A stretch of 21,175 nt of DNA from Balneolaceae bacterium (GCA_021767245.1 JAASTO010000021.1:1-21175); one strand, 5' to 3'; shown: positions 1 to 6,388, numbered from the stretch's first letter. Notes: generated by a model from the sequence alone, not told the origin. A program made the numbers and translations.

Positions 1-88
1 ACACTAAAATAATAATAAATGAAACTGATGCTATAAATAACTCATCACTTGAGGGAGATAAAAATATCTGACAGATAGATATTTGTGC

Positions 89-127
89 AAAAAAACAACA
101 AAGCCCTGCAGTTATCTGCAAGGCTTT
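89..127 (-). terminator. Ancestral terminator of tRNA-Leu, now outside the element
   Basis: Arms at 100-111 and 116-127 form a 12-bp hairpin with one mismatch and a 4-nt loop. Read on the minus strand, the stem is followed by a T-rich run (plus-strand A-rich 89-99). It directly abuts the left attachment repeat, so before insertion it would have ended transcription of tRNA-Leu. It is now about 6.6 kb from the tRNA. Confidence 0.7.
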
Positions 128-149
128 AGTACCAAAGGTGGGACTCGAA
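126..149. repeat. attL: left copy of the 24-bp attachment repeat
   Basis: This stretch is identical to 6724-6747. The match stops at 125/6723 and 150/6748. It corresponds to the 3' acceptor strand and part of the T arm of tRNA-Leu, read on the minus strand, so it is a tRNA fragment left by integration and not a functional tRNA. The chromosome left of it (1-125) should once have lain directly downstream of the tRNA gene. Confidence 0.9.
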
Positions 150-166
150 ATTTAATATCTGCCTTT

Positions 167-176
167 CTACTTAATA
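167..176. repeat. Left member of inverted repeat flanking the attachment core
   Basis: CTACTTAATA is the exact inverted complement of TATTAAGTAG at 6708-6717. In the excised circle the two would flank the 24-bp core. The arrangement resembles integrase-binding sites around an attP core; binding itself is inferred. Confidence 0.5.
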
Positions 177-246
177 CCAAAATCATTGTTTAAAGCATTA
201 TAACTGTATTTAGGTTGATTTACTAAACTATCTTAATTCAGGATAA

Positions 247-267
247 TGTTTTACCAGTGTTTTACCA
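247..267 (+). promoter_or_regulatory. Paired TGTTTTACCA sites upstream of the integrase
   Basis: Two identical 10-bp words, TGTTTTACCA, begin at 247 and 258, exactly 11 bp apart, about one helical turn. A near-identical pair with the same spacing lies on the opposite strand at 2816-2835, and a single copy is at 6636-6645. Such phased repeats are typical of operator or integrase/excisionase arm sites. Which protein binds is unknown; the two HTH proteins of the element and the integrase are candidates. Confidence 0.5.
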
Positions 268-309
268 TTTCGTATATTACGCATGAACTTGTAACAAACT
301 TTCTAATTC

Positions 310-1554
310 ATGCCTGCAACATTTAAGTTTTACCTAAGAGAAGACCGACCAGATAATCGGGGTTATTGCCCTCTCTATTTACGCATCACGGAAAACAGGA
401 AATCAAAGTATGTTAGTTCTGGCATTCGATTGAAACCTAATCAATGGAATGATGGAAAAGAAAAAGTAAATTCTAAGCATCGCAACCCCGATAAGCTCAA
501 TGATGATCTGGCTATCATTAGAGCGGATGCAGAACAAGCCTATCGAGATCTTAAAAGGCAGAAACAATCCAGTGCGGATGCTATAAAGAAGAGAATTGAA
601 CATTCGAGTAAGGATAATTTTTTCAAACTTGCTGAAGACTATCAACAAGAAATTAAACAGACCAGTTACTACACTTGGAAACAGAATCGTGTAGCTATCA
701 AGAAATTAAGAGAGCATCACGGTTCCGATGACTTACCCCTCAATTTTATTGACCCTGCATTCCTGACTGAATTTGTAGGAAAGTTACAATCTAAGTACAA
801 AAATAAAGCATCGACGATACATAAGAACATAGCATCTATTAAGGCAATTTTAGATAAAGCGGTTCTGTATAAGCTAATCCCAAAAAATCCCGTTGATGAC
901 AAAGCATTCAAACTACCTAAGAAAAATTCACCTTCATCTAAGACAAAGCTGTCATTGAAGCAGATCGACAAACTGAAAAACCTTGACCTTGAGCCTTATA
1001 GCAATTTATGGCACGCACGAAATGCTTTTATTCTGTCTTTCTATTTTTGCGGAATACGTGTAGGTGATCTATTTAGTTTGAAATGGGAAAACGTCAAAAA
1101 TGACCGCCTGAAATACACAATGAATAAAACAGGCATCAACATTGATGTTAAAATTCCTGATGACTGTAAGGAATACTTAGATCTTTATCGAAAGGATGAC
1201 AGCACAGAATGTGATTTTATACTTCCATTTCTGGCAGATCTAACCAAAAAAGAACGCAAAAATCCTGAATTGGTACGACGTCAAATAAGTAGCTGGAATG
1301 CCTTAATAAATGGTTCTGACAATAAGAAAAAGGAATCGGGACTCAAGAAACTTGCAAAGATGGCAGGCATAAATGAAAGCCTAAGTATGCACGCATCACG
1401 GCATAGTTTTGCCCAGTATGCTATTGAGGAAAAAGAAGTACCCGTTTATAAGTTGATGATCTTATTAGGGCATCAAAATATTAAAACCACAATGCAGTAT
1501 CTGAAAACAATTAACGTGCAGGCAGCGGATGAAGCAATAGACGAAATATTTTAA
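310..1554 (+). CDS. Tyrosine recombinase (integrase) of the element
   Basis: This 414-residue integrase catalyses site-specific insertion and excision between the element and the tRNA-Leu 3' end. Residues 1-90 match the Arm DNA-binding region of Bacteroidetes integrases (FYLR...LYLRIT...WN). Residues about 100-200 are the helical core-binding domain. The C-terminal catalytic domain carries the full set: R250 (FCGIR), K273, H361 and R364 (HASRH), H388 (LLGHQN) and the nucleophile Y397 (TMQYL). Length and motifs are normal for the family, so it is probably active. The ATG at 310 is 160 bp from the left attachment repeat. Two phased TGTTTTACCA sites and a GAACTTGTAAC word lie directly upstream and may control it. 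The family assignment is firm; the specific target is inferred from the tRNA repeat. Confidence 0.95.
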   Translation: MPATFKFYLREDRPDNRGYCPLYLRITENRKSKYVSSGIRLKPNQWNDGKEKVNSKHRNPDKLNDDLAIIRADAEQAYRDLKRQKQSSADAIKKRIEHSSKDNFFKLAEDYQQEIKQTSYYTWKQNRVAIKKLREHHGSDDLPLNFIDPAFLTEFVGKLQSKYKNKASTIHKNIASIKAILDKAVLYKLIPKNPVDDKAFKLPKKNSPSSKTKLSLKQIDKLKNLDLEPYSNLWHARNAFILSFYFCGIRVGDLFSLKWENVKNDRLKYTMNKTGINIDVKIPDDCKEYLDLYRKDDSTECDFILPFLADLTKKERKNPELVRRQISSWNALINGSDNKKKESGLKKLAKMAGINESLSMHASRHSFAQYAIEEKEVPVYKLMILLGHQNIKTTMQYLKTINVQAADEAIDEIF

Positions 1555-1561
1555 ATAAAAA

Positions 1562-1590
1562 TACCCCAGCCCTGCAACGGAACTGGGGTA
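1562..1590. terminator. Hairpin after the integrase, possible terminator
   Basis: TACCCCAG (1562-1569) pairs with CTGGGGTA (1583-1590) in an 8-bp stem with a 13-nt loop, 7 bp after the integrase stop codon. There is no T-run on the plus strand; the A-rich plus-strand stretch before it would give a T-rich tail on the minus strand. It may be a weak terminator or an mRNA-end structure. Confidence 0.4.
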
Positions 1591-1616
1591 AGAACTTGTA
1601 ACGAAATCAAAATACA

Positions 1617-2351
1617 ATGACCGACGATAAAAAGAAATACACGTATGCTGACTGGCTAAATGGCATTATCAAAACACCAGATGTTCACAGGCTAATCATT
1701 CAAGAAAGAATAAATCGAGAGCTTGGACAGGATGAACCCTGCATAAGTCAAAAAGACTACCAAAAAATTAAAGAAGCTATAAAAAGCACCTTTTTTGATG
1801 CAGTAGAACTATCTGTAAAAAACAGATACAGAGATCTTATGAATAGGCATAAGAGAAGCCCCTACCCTGATCAGTTTCTAAATGACCTGATACAGGAACT
1901 TGAAAATCGTTTCAATGATCGGGATGACAGTACACGAAAGACAGTCTTATCAGGCGACTATCACAGTAAGGGAATCAACGGAAGTGAATTTAAGTTCGTC
2001 GAGAAAGTTAAAAATGATGAAACCAATAAAAGAACGTCGATAGTCTTTTCTGGATGGCATCCTAAAAAAGAAATTTGGGTAAAGAATGATGTTTATCTGG
2101 CAACGGTCGAATGGAAGTTACTTCAGCAATTAAAAGAGTTGACCGAAAATAAGGGTAAAAACAATTCATCTTCTGGATATGGACTTCATCAAGAAAATGA
2201 AGAATGGGTAAAAAGAAAGTGGAGTGAAATAAGAGAGAATAAACCCTCTGACAACCAAGCAGATATTGAGCTTATCAAGTTGTATAGAAAAGAGTTTAAT
2301 GGGATGACAATATCAAAAAGCCAAATACAAAGGTTCACTGGCAGGCAGTAA
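1617..2351 (+). CDS. Unknown 244-aa protein of the element
   Basis: I do not recognise a family. The protein is charged and lysine-rich, with no signal peptide or membrane segment, so it is probably cytoplasmic. Residues about 10-120 are predicted mostly helical, and a W-rich middle (FSGWHPKKEIW near residues 145-155) is followed by a low-complexity KGKNNSSSGYG linker. The C-terminus ends in a short basic helix. The ATG at 1617 lies 15 nt after the GAACTTGTAAC word also found before the integrase. It sits between integrase and excisionase-like gene, where satellites and integrative elements often carry cargo or regulators. A cargo role is possible but nothing in the sequence proves it. Confidence 0.75.
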   Translation: MTDDKKKYTYADWLNGIIKTPDVHRLIIQERINRELGQDEPCISQKDYQKIKEAIKSTFFDAVELSVKNRYRDLMNRHKRSPYPDQFLNDLIQELENRFNDRDDSTRKTVLSGDYHSKGINGSEFKFVEKVKNDETNKRTSIVFSGWHPKKEIWVKNDVYLATVEWKLLQQLKELTENKGKNNSSSGYGLHQENEEWVKRKWSEIRENKPSDNQADIELIKLYRKEFNGMTISKSQIQRFTGRQ

Positions 2352-2370
2352 ATCTACCTTCCCAAAGTAG

Positions 2371-2396
2371 TTTCCCATTCATGGGAAAATGGGAAA
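2371..2396. promoter_or_regulatory. Inverted repeat with a duplicated arm upstream of the HTH gene
   Basis: TTTCCCAT (2371-2378) can pair with ATGGGAAA at 2381-2388 or with the tandem copy at 2389-2396. The gap between the genes ending at 2351 and starting at 2453 is otherwise featureless. It could be an operator for a dimeric repressor or a switchable RNA hairpin. Confidence 0.35.
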
Positions 2397-2452
2397 TTTA
2401 ATCAGGCTTTACTTTGTGAGTGATTTAGAAATCAAAACTAAAAATCATTCAC

Positions 2453-2740
2453 ATGCAGAACGAAGTATTCATACCTACACAATCCAAGTTTGAGGAAATT
2501 ATTGAGCGTAAAACAGCCTCTGTTTTGGAAACGCTTATCCCTCAATTAATAAGACAAGCCAATCGAAAACCCTACCTGACCACTTCAGATTTTGAAGAGC
2601 TTACAGGGATGACAGCACCCACCCAGAAGTATCATAGGGATGCAGGGAACCTTCCATACATACAGGAAGGAAGACGCATTTTATACGAAACCTCTGAAGT
2701 TGAAAAATTCCTTCAGGATAGGAAAGTAAATAGGGTTTGA
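2453..2740 (+). CDS. Excisionase-like helix-turn-helix protein
   Basis: This 95-residue protein has a C-terminal helix-turn-helix of the HTH_17/MerR-like excisionase class. The pattern runs LTTSDFEELTGMTAPTQ (about residues 41-57), then the wing GRRILYETSEVEKFLQDRK (about 73-91). The N-terminal 40 residues form a helix rich in Glu, Lys and Leu. Small proteins of this type in Bacteroidetes integrative elements direct excision or regulate element genes. It is separated from its neighbours by about 100 bp on each side, with an inverted repeat upstream (2371-2396), so it may have its own control. The HTH class is well supported; the excision role is inferred from context. Confidence 0.85.
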   Translation: MQNEVFIPTQSKFEEIIERKTASVLETLIPQLIRQANRKPYLTTSDFEELTGMTAPTQKYHRDAGNLPYIQEGRRILYETSEVEKFLQDRKVNRV

Positions 2741-2846
2741 CTCTATCACATGGTATAAACGAAACAGCGTAAACAATGCTAAATCAATTATCTATCTAAT
2801 TAATTGATAACGCACGGTAAAACATTGGTAAAAAACTTGTAACGAT
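2741..2846. promoter_or_regulatory. Control region before the replication module
   Basis: This 106-bp gap holds an inverted repeat, ATCAATTA (2783-2790) with TAATTGAT (2801-2808), and a pair of GGTAAAA sites 11 bp apart (2816-2835). The pair is the reverse complement of the integrase-upstream pair with one or two differences. It also holds AACTTGTAAC (2834-2843), just 3 nt before the ATG. It is the most likely control point for the downstream genes. Confidence 0.5.
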
Positions 2847-3125
2847 ATGGACTCTAAAACTTATCAATCCCAAATAAAGAGAGTGTTTAAAGCATTCAAA
2901 GAGAAACCGAAAACCCGCCTTCAGGTAGCACAAGAATGTGGCATCCTTAGGGGAAACGTATGTTACTTTGTGAGGGACTTAAAGAAGCGAAAGCAGATAG
3001 CAGTTATCCGTACTGGCAAAGATCCTATTACACGTCATAAAAGTGAATTTCTATCTACCGACCCCGACCTTTTCCCGCCTGAAATGCAGAAAGAACTATT
3101 TGAGGGGGAAACAGATGCAGTCTAA
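2847..3125 (+). CDS. Small winged-helix/HTH protein
   Basis: This 92-residue basic protein reads as a winged helix-turn-helix: KTRLQVAQECGILRGNVCYFVRDLKKRKQIAVIRTGKDP (about residues 22-60) fits helix-turn-helix then beta wing. Such small HTH proteins often precede replication genes in Bacteroidetes mobile elements. Its C-terminal coding end overlaps the start of the next gene at 3115 by 11 nt, implying translational coupling. It could be a repressor, an initiator accessory protein or a regulator of the replication genes. The family is not certain. Confidence 0.8.
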   Translation: MDSKTYQSQIKRVFKAFKEKPKTRLQVAQECGILRGNVCYFVRDLKKRKQIAVIRTGKDPITRHKSEFLSTDPDLFPPEMQKELFEGETDAV

Positions 3126-3675
3126 AAAACGATTTACAGAAACTAACATCTGGGATGACCCTATTTTTATCGAACTCACACCCCAGCAGAAACTATTGTG
3201 GTTTTTTATCAATGATAGGTGTGATAACATAGGCGTATGGACTCCAAATCCTAAGCTAATCGCATTCAATCTGGATATTGAAGGAAACCCCCGCCAATTC
3301 TTAGATGACTTCTTACAAGTGATAAATGAAGCTGAAGAGAGAGTTCATTTATTGCCCTCAGGTGACTGGCTTATCACTGACTTTGTGAAGTTTCAGTATT
3401 GCCAAAAGAAACCTTTGCATCCAAACAGTCCCGCACATAAAAGTTATTTGGCTCTAATTGAGGAAAAAGATCTGCTTACATGGTTTTGTACTAACTATCC
3501 TGAAACCATGCCTGAAAGCTATTTAAACAAAGAAAAAAAGAACTCTCTTAGACCTCTAAAAGAACCCTTTGAGACCCATAAGGATAAGGATAAGGATAAG
3601 GATAAGGACAAAGATACGGATAAGGAAAAAGACCGTAATTCAGATTTAAAAGCATTTACCCATTTTTCACCGTGA
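3115..3675 (+). CDS. Replication-organiser-like protein with Lys-Asp repeat tail
   Basis: This is a 186-residue protein. The reading frame is open from 3043, but the ATG at 3115 is preferred: it follows a GGGGGAA purine run, overlaps the upstream gene by only 11 nt, and gives the expected KKRFTETNIWDDPIFIELTP start. That start, with residues about 15-100 (QQKLLWFFINDRCDNIGVW, then LLPSGDWLITDFVKFQY), resembles the N-terminal winged-helix domain of phage replication organisers. Residues about 155-173 are a (Lys-Asp)n run encoded by ATAAGG hexamers. A short tail follows, so a DnaD-like second domain seems absent. It probably helps start element replication with the primase-like protein, whose GTG start overlaps its stop codon. 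The function is inferred from similarity and context. Confidence 0.75.
   Translation: MQSKKRFTETNIWDDPIFIELTPQQKLLWFFINDRCDNIGVWTPNPKLIAFNLDIEGNPRQFLDDFLQVINEAEERVHLLPSGDWLITDFVKFQYCQKKPLHPNSPAHKSYLALIEEKDLLTWFCTNYPETMPESYLNKEKKNSLRPLKEPFETHKDKDKDKDKDKDTDKEKDRNSDLKAFTHFSP
3578..3631 (+). repeat. ATAAGG hexamer tandem repeat within the replication gene
   Basis: Nine hexamer units lie here: five perfect contiguous ATAAGG copies (3578-3607), then degenerate units and one more perfect copy (3620-3625). They encode alternating Lys and Asp. Loss or gain of a unit keeps the frame. Repeats inside an initiator gene can also serve as iterons of a replication origin, as in lambda O; this is only a possibility here. 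Confidence 0.85.
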
Positions 3676-4676
3676 ATAGATTGAATGTTCAAATATCGTC
3701 TTTCCCTTCAGTGCGGAAACCAGATGCACCTACCAGTGTGAACTTGCTGGACTGGCTAAGGAATGATAACAGAGATGTTATTCAGAAGCTACGTTCCTTA
3801 TCAGGTGAACCGTACCAAAACAAAAAAAGATCTTTATCAGGCATCACACCTTCAGGTACTTTTAGCAATAGAAGTGAATCGGGATTGATAGAACATTCAG
3901 GACTTATCCAGTTTGATATTGATAGCAAAGATAACCCCGTGAACATGTATGACCTGAAGTTCAAAATCCAGCATATCCCTTATGTAGCATATTTAAGTTA
4001 CAGCACTTCAGGAAAAGGACTCTGGGGGCTTATCCCTATTCAGCATAAAGACCAGCACAAGGCGCATTTCAGAGCTATTCAGAAAGCCTTCAGCAATGCA
4101 GGCATAGTAATTGACCCCGCACCTTCCAATGTAGCTTCGTTTCGTTTTATCAGTTATGACCCTGACCCCTACTTCAATGTAGATGCTGAAGTCTTCACCT
4201 ATACGATTGACGAAGCATCTGTGAACCGTACACAGTTAGGAAGAGATAACCGCACGAAGGTTGAAGAGCTAATAAGCAAAATTCAGCACAATAGAATTGA
4301 TATTACAGATGGATATGATAACTGGCTCAAAGTTGGTTTTGCATTATCTGAAGAGTTTGGAGAATCTGGCAGATCATTTTTTCACAGAGTTTCACAATGG
4401 CATCCTGAATACAATTCCCGTGAATGTGATGTTCAATTCGATAAGTGCCTGAAGAGTAACCGCAACGGCATCACGATTGCTTCATTTTTCCACCTATGCA
4501 AGGTTCACGGAATAGAACTCACAAAAGGCGACCCCTTACATGAATCAAGCAGAGATAGAGCCTTACAGGGCAAATATGAAGCTCAAGAACATGCACCCTA
4601 TGGTTACAATCCCTATACAGGTGAAATATTTGATGAACGGGGTTATCCCGAAGACTGGGACTTCCATTTAAACTAA
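3672..4676 (+). CDS. Primase-like protein, BT4734/VirE-N plus PriCT-2 domains
   Basis: This 334-residue protein starts at GTG 3672, whose bases overlap the stop of the previous gene (GTGA). No in-frame ATG is near. Residues about 10-190 fit the BT4734/VirE N-terminal domain, an archaeo-eukaryotic primase-like fold: FDID at 81-84 supplies the acidic motif, STSGKG at 111-116 the second motif, and IDPAPS...FRF at about 147-159 the third. Residues about 196-277 match PriCT-2 (YDNWLKVGFALSE...FDKC). It would lay primers for element replication. Most relatives carry a C-terminal helicase domain (DUF3987 or D5-type). This one ends after PriCT-2, so unwinding would depend on a host or helper-phage helicase. 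The domain calls are by eye and moderately sure. Confidence 0.8.
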   Translation: MNRLNVQISSFPSVRKPDAPTSVNLLDWLRNDNRDVIQKLRSLSGEPYQNKKRSLSGITPSGTFSNRSESGLIEHSGLIQFDIDSKDNPVNMYDLKFKIQHIPYVAYLSYSTSGKGLWGLIPIQHKDQHKAHFRAIQKAFSNAGIVIDPAPSNVASFRFISYDPDPYFNVDAEVFTYTIDEASVNRTQLGRDNRTKVEELISKIQHNRIDITDGYDNWLKVGFALSEEFGESGRSFFHRVSQWHPEYNSRECDVQFDKCLKSNRNGITIASFFHLCKVHGIELTKGDPLHESSRDRALQGKYEAQEHAPYGYNPYTGEIFDERGYPEDWDFHLN

Positions 4677-4682
4677 TTGACC

Positions 4683-4763
4683 ATGAATAAGAGCAACGCA
4701 ATACCAACCATTTACTTGGTACTAATAATCATTTTCATTCTTACATATCACTTAACACACTAA
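4683..4763 (+). CDS. Possible 26-aa single-pass membrane peptide
   Basis: An ATG 6 nt after the primase stop codon opens a 26-codon frame ending in TAA. The peptide has a polar start (MNKSNA) followed by an almost uninterrupted hydrophobic stretch (YLVLIIIFILTY), typical of one transmembrane helix. It ends 4 nt before the next gene's ATG and fills the gap exactly. The fit between two genes and the composition favour a real small gene, but a chance frame cannot be excluded. Confidence 0.4.
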   Translation: MNKSNAIPTIYLVLIIIFILTYHLTH

Positions 4764-4767
4764 TCAC

Positions 4768-5349
4768 ATGAAATACAAAGATCTTAAAAAGGAACTTTCC
4801 GAAACTGGAAGTAAGAAAAAGCAGATAGAAAATAATCTTTCCGAGCTGATCGACCGTCGGGATGACCTGAAGGAAACAATAAATTCAGCATACGATACTC
4901 TGACCGATGCAAGAGCAAAACTAAACATTGGTAAGGGTTCACAATCGGATGTTGACCAAGCTCTCGAAGCGTATCAAAATGTTAAGGATGACTTAGAGCA
5001 GATCACGCAGGATATTGACGTACATAAACAGTCAATGAAGCTATTGAATGCTGAAATCGAGAGCCTAAGAACGCAAATTCAAAGTGCTGGCGTTGAATAT
5101 CACACTAACCAGCTGACCCCCGCCCTTGATACCCTACGCAAAGCCCTTACACAGGCAGAACATGCCCTTCAGGATATCAAAAAATATTCTCCTTCCATTG
5201 TACGTGATGGACTGGATCCAAAAAGTTTAATCGGGTTCAATCCCTCAGGTGAATTGGTTATGACCAAAGGGTTATTGGCAGGGATGCACTATCGAGAATT
5301 TCATACAATCGAAACCATAAAAAGTAAACTACAAAAAGATGATAACTAA
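4768..5349 (+). CDS. Coiled-coil protein of the element, function unknown
   Basis: This is a 193-residue soluble protein. Residues about 1-105 form long heptad-like helices (LSETGSKKKQIENNLSELI, then IDVHKQSMKLLNAEIESL), which predict a coiled coil. A short globular C-terminus follows (residues about 140-185, with LIGFNPSGELVMTKGLLAGMHY). No catalytic motif is visible. Its last 11 nt overlap the next gene. It lies in the cluster after the primase-like gene, so a replication, partition or packaging scaffold role is possible but unproven. Confidence 0.8.
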   Translation: MKYKDLKKELSETGSKKKQIENNLSELIDRRDDLKETINSAYDTLTDARAKLNIGKGSQSDVDQALEAYQNVKDDLEQITQDIDVHKQSMKLLNAEIESLRTQIQSAGVEYHTNQLTPALDTLRKALTQAEHALQDIKKYSPSIVRDGLDPKSLIGFNPSGELVMTKGLLAGMHYREFHTIETIKSKLQKDDN

Positions 5350-5602
5350 AGAGCAGATCGACCGACTACGCAACGATGAAGGCGGATTTTCAGAACCCGA
5401 TGTTCGCACTATTGAGAAGATCACAGGTAAGAAATTCCAGGATGTGGTTGCAGAAGCTGAAAGCGAACCCGAGATCCTTATCAATGGTAAGCCAGTAACA
5501 CACAAAGAGCAGGTGAAGCACCCTAATGATAGGGCAAAGTATTTTAACGCCCTCAGAGAGCAAGGGAAACGACCTAAACAGGAATACGATAAACTCCAGT
5601 AA
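5339..5602 (+). CDS. Unknown 87-aa protein coupled to the coiled-coil gene
   Basis: This protein is highly charged, with no membrane segment. The N-terminal part (MITKEQIDRLRNDEGGFSEPDVRTIEKITGKKFQDV) looks helical, and the C-terminus is basic (REQGKRPKQEYDKLQ). The ATG lies within the end of the preceding gene (11-nt overlap), so the two are probably translated together. A GC-rich hairpin follows its stop. I do not recognise the family. Confidence 0.75.
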   Translation: MITKEQIDRLRNDEGGFSEPDVRTIEKITGKKFQDVVAEAESEPEILINGKPVTHKEQVKHPNDRAKYFNALREQGKRPKQEYDKLQ

Positions 5603-5611
5603 GCAGTTAGC

Positions 5612-5641
5612 AGGGGTATGGGGGGTATCAAAAATACCCCT
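5612..5641 (+). terminator. Hairpin with alternative pairing after the 87-aa gene
   Basis: GGGGTAT (5622-5628) pairs with ATACCCC (5634-5640) around a CAAAA loop. An upstream copy, AGGGGTA (5612-5618), can pair instead with TACCCCT (5635-5641). The stem follows the stop codon by 10 nt. Without a long T-run it may be a weak terminator, an attenuator or an mRNA stabiliser. Confidence 0.4.
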
Positions 5642-5687
5642 CATAACTCTTTAAACTTAGATATTAACAAAAAACTAAGCCGAAATA

Positions 5688-5948
5688 ATGGGAACTTATA
5701 AACAACGTCGAAGCAGAAAAGCTATAAGCCTGAAGGATGCAGAACTAAGACTCACGGACTGTATTAAACAGATTGAACGTGTGATATTGGATGACGATAT
5801 CGACCGTGATAAAATGCAGTTGAAAATACAGGCAACGTATGCCATGAGTAACGCAATCGGTCGTCTTTCTACTTTGATTGAACAAAATGAAATAATAGAG
5901 AGAATTGAAGCTCTCGAAGAACGTCAAAACTTGAGGAAAGTAGGATGA
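5688..5948 (+). CDS. Small helical protein, perhaps packaging-related
   Basis: This 86-residue protein has a basic N-terminus (MGTYKQRRSRKAISL) and two long helices. It ends in IIERIEALEERQNLRK. The pattern of a helix with Ala/Leu then ERIEALEER is seen in small phage proteins encoded near terminase genes, so a small-terminase-like or redirecting role is conceivable. That is weak inference. Its stop overlaps the next start (ATGA at 5945). It opens a three-gene coupled cluster at the end of the element. Confidence 0.7.
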   Translation: MGTYKQRRSRKAISLKDAELRLTDCIKQIERVILDDDIDRDKMQLKIQATYAMSNAIGRLSTLIEQNEIIERIEALEERQNLRKVG

Positions 5949-6109
5949 CTTCAATTGATAAAAGACTTGAGAAGCTCGAAGGTGAACCCCCTAAGGATAT
6001 TAATATCCCAATACATAAATGGGTTGAAGAAGATCGAACCGATTTGGAAGAGTTGACAGGAATTAGATATGATTACGCTAAAAAAGGAATGAGCAATGAG
6101 CATAAATAA
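5945..6109 (+). CDS. 54-aa protein starting MTSIDKRLEKLEG
   Basis: This short frame is coupled by ATGA overlap to the gene before it and overlaps the next by 14 nt. Its start (SIDKRLEKLEG) closely resembles that of the next protein (SINNRLEKLEA), and the DNA for this part is nearly identical (5963-5981 and 6111-6129, one difference in 19). The remainder is acidic (WVEEDRTDLEELTGIRYDYAKKG). The chain of overlaps and the paralogous start support a real gene despite its size. Confidence 0.65.
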   Translation: MTSIDKRLEKLEGEPPKDINIPIHKWVEEDRTDLEELTGIRYDYAKKGMSNEHK

Positions 6110-6129
6110 TAGACTTGAGAAACTCGAAG
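5963..6129 (+). repeat. Duplicated 19-nt coding segment in adjacent small genes
   Basis: AGACTTGAGAARCTCGAAG occurs at 5963-5981 and 6111-6129 with a single difference, each encoding RLEKLE near the protein start. This suggests a partial gene duplication within the element. Confidence 0.7.
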
Positions 6130-6344
6130 CATTACACGCACCAAAAAGAGAACGACCTTCAGCATGGGTTGCAATGATTGCAGTAGATGGAAAAGTGAAG
6201 TTATCACATGCTAAACATGAAACTATTTATCTGAATAGCAGGAATGACCTTCACCAATTCATTATTGAGAATGATCTTCAGGATATGGATATACTTATTG
6301 TGGATATTGTGAATAGCAAAGGTGAAGCACCTGAAGAGCTATAA
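6096..6344 (+). CDS. 82-aa protein starting MSINNRLEKLEAL
   Basis: The N-terminal short coiled coil (NNRLEKLEAL) is followed by a compact alpha/beta part (AWVAMIAVDGKVKLSHAKHETIYL, then MDILIVDIVNS). No known motif is visible. It is the last gene before the element's terminator at 6389-6423. Proteins beginning with a RLEKLE helix are common as small phage proteins, which supports a phage-derived origin but not a function. Confidence 0.75.
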   Translation: MSINNRLEKLEALHAPKRERPSAWVAMIAVDGKVKLSHAKHETIYLNSRNDLHQFIIENDLQDMDILIVDIVNSKGEAPEEL

Positions 6345-6388
6345 ACCCCGATTTAGCTTAATACCTTACCCTTACTCAATTCGAGATG

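Larger units (their letters stand above)
150..309. other. Left end of element: integrase leader and recombination sites
   Basis: There is no gene between the left attachment repeat and the integrase start at 310. The stretch holds TTAATATCT (152-160) and CTACTTAATA (167-176), both of which reappear inverted in AGATATTAAGTAG at 6705-6717 beside the right attachment repeat. It also holds two TGTTTTACCA sites 11 bp apart (247-256, 258-267) and GAACTTGTAAC (285-295). I could not identify a -7/-33 promoter with confidence. Confidence 0.5.

Noticed and set aside
126..149. Truncated tRNA pseudogene
   Set aside because: It is exactly the attachment repeat shared with the intact tRNA at 6728-6809 and is explained by integration.
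3043..3114. Longer start for the replication-organiser gene
   Set aside because: It would overlap the upstream HTH gene by 83 nt and adds a segment (FYLPTPTFSRLKCRK) that reads as a shadow of that gene. The ATG at 3115 has a purine-rich leader and a normal overlap.
3578..3631. Possible CRISPR-like array
   Set aside because: The units are 6 bp, contiguous, coding and without spacers. No other direct-repeat/spacer pattern or cas gene occurs in the window.
5329..5644. Minus-strand frames opposite the 87-aa gene
   Set aside because: The plus-strand gene is coupled to its neighbour by overlap and fits the one-strand layout; the minus frames are cysteine-rich shadows without context.
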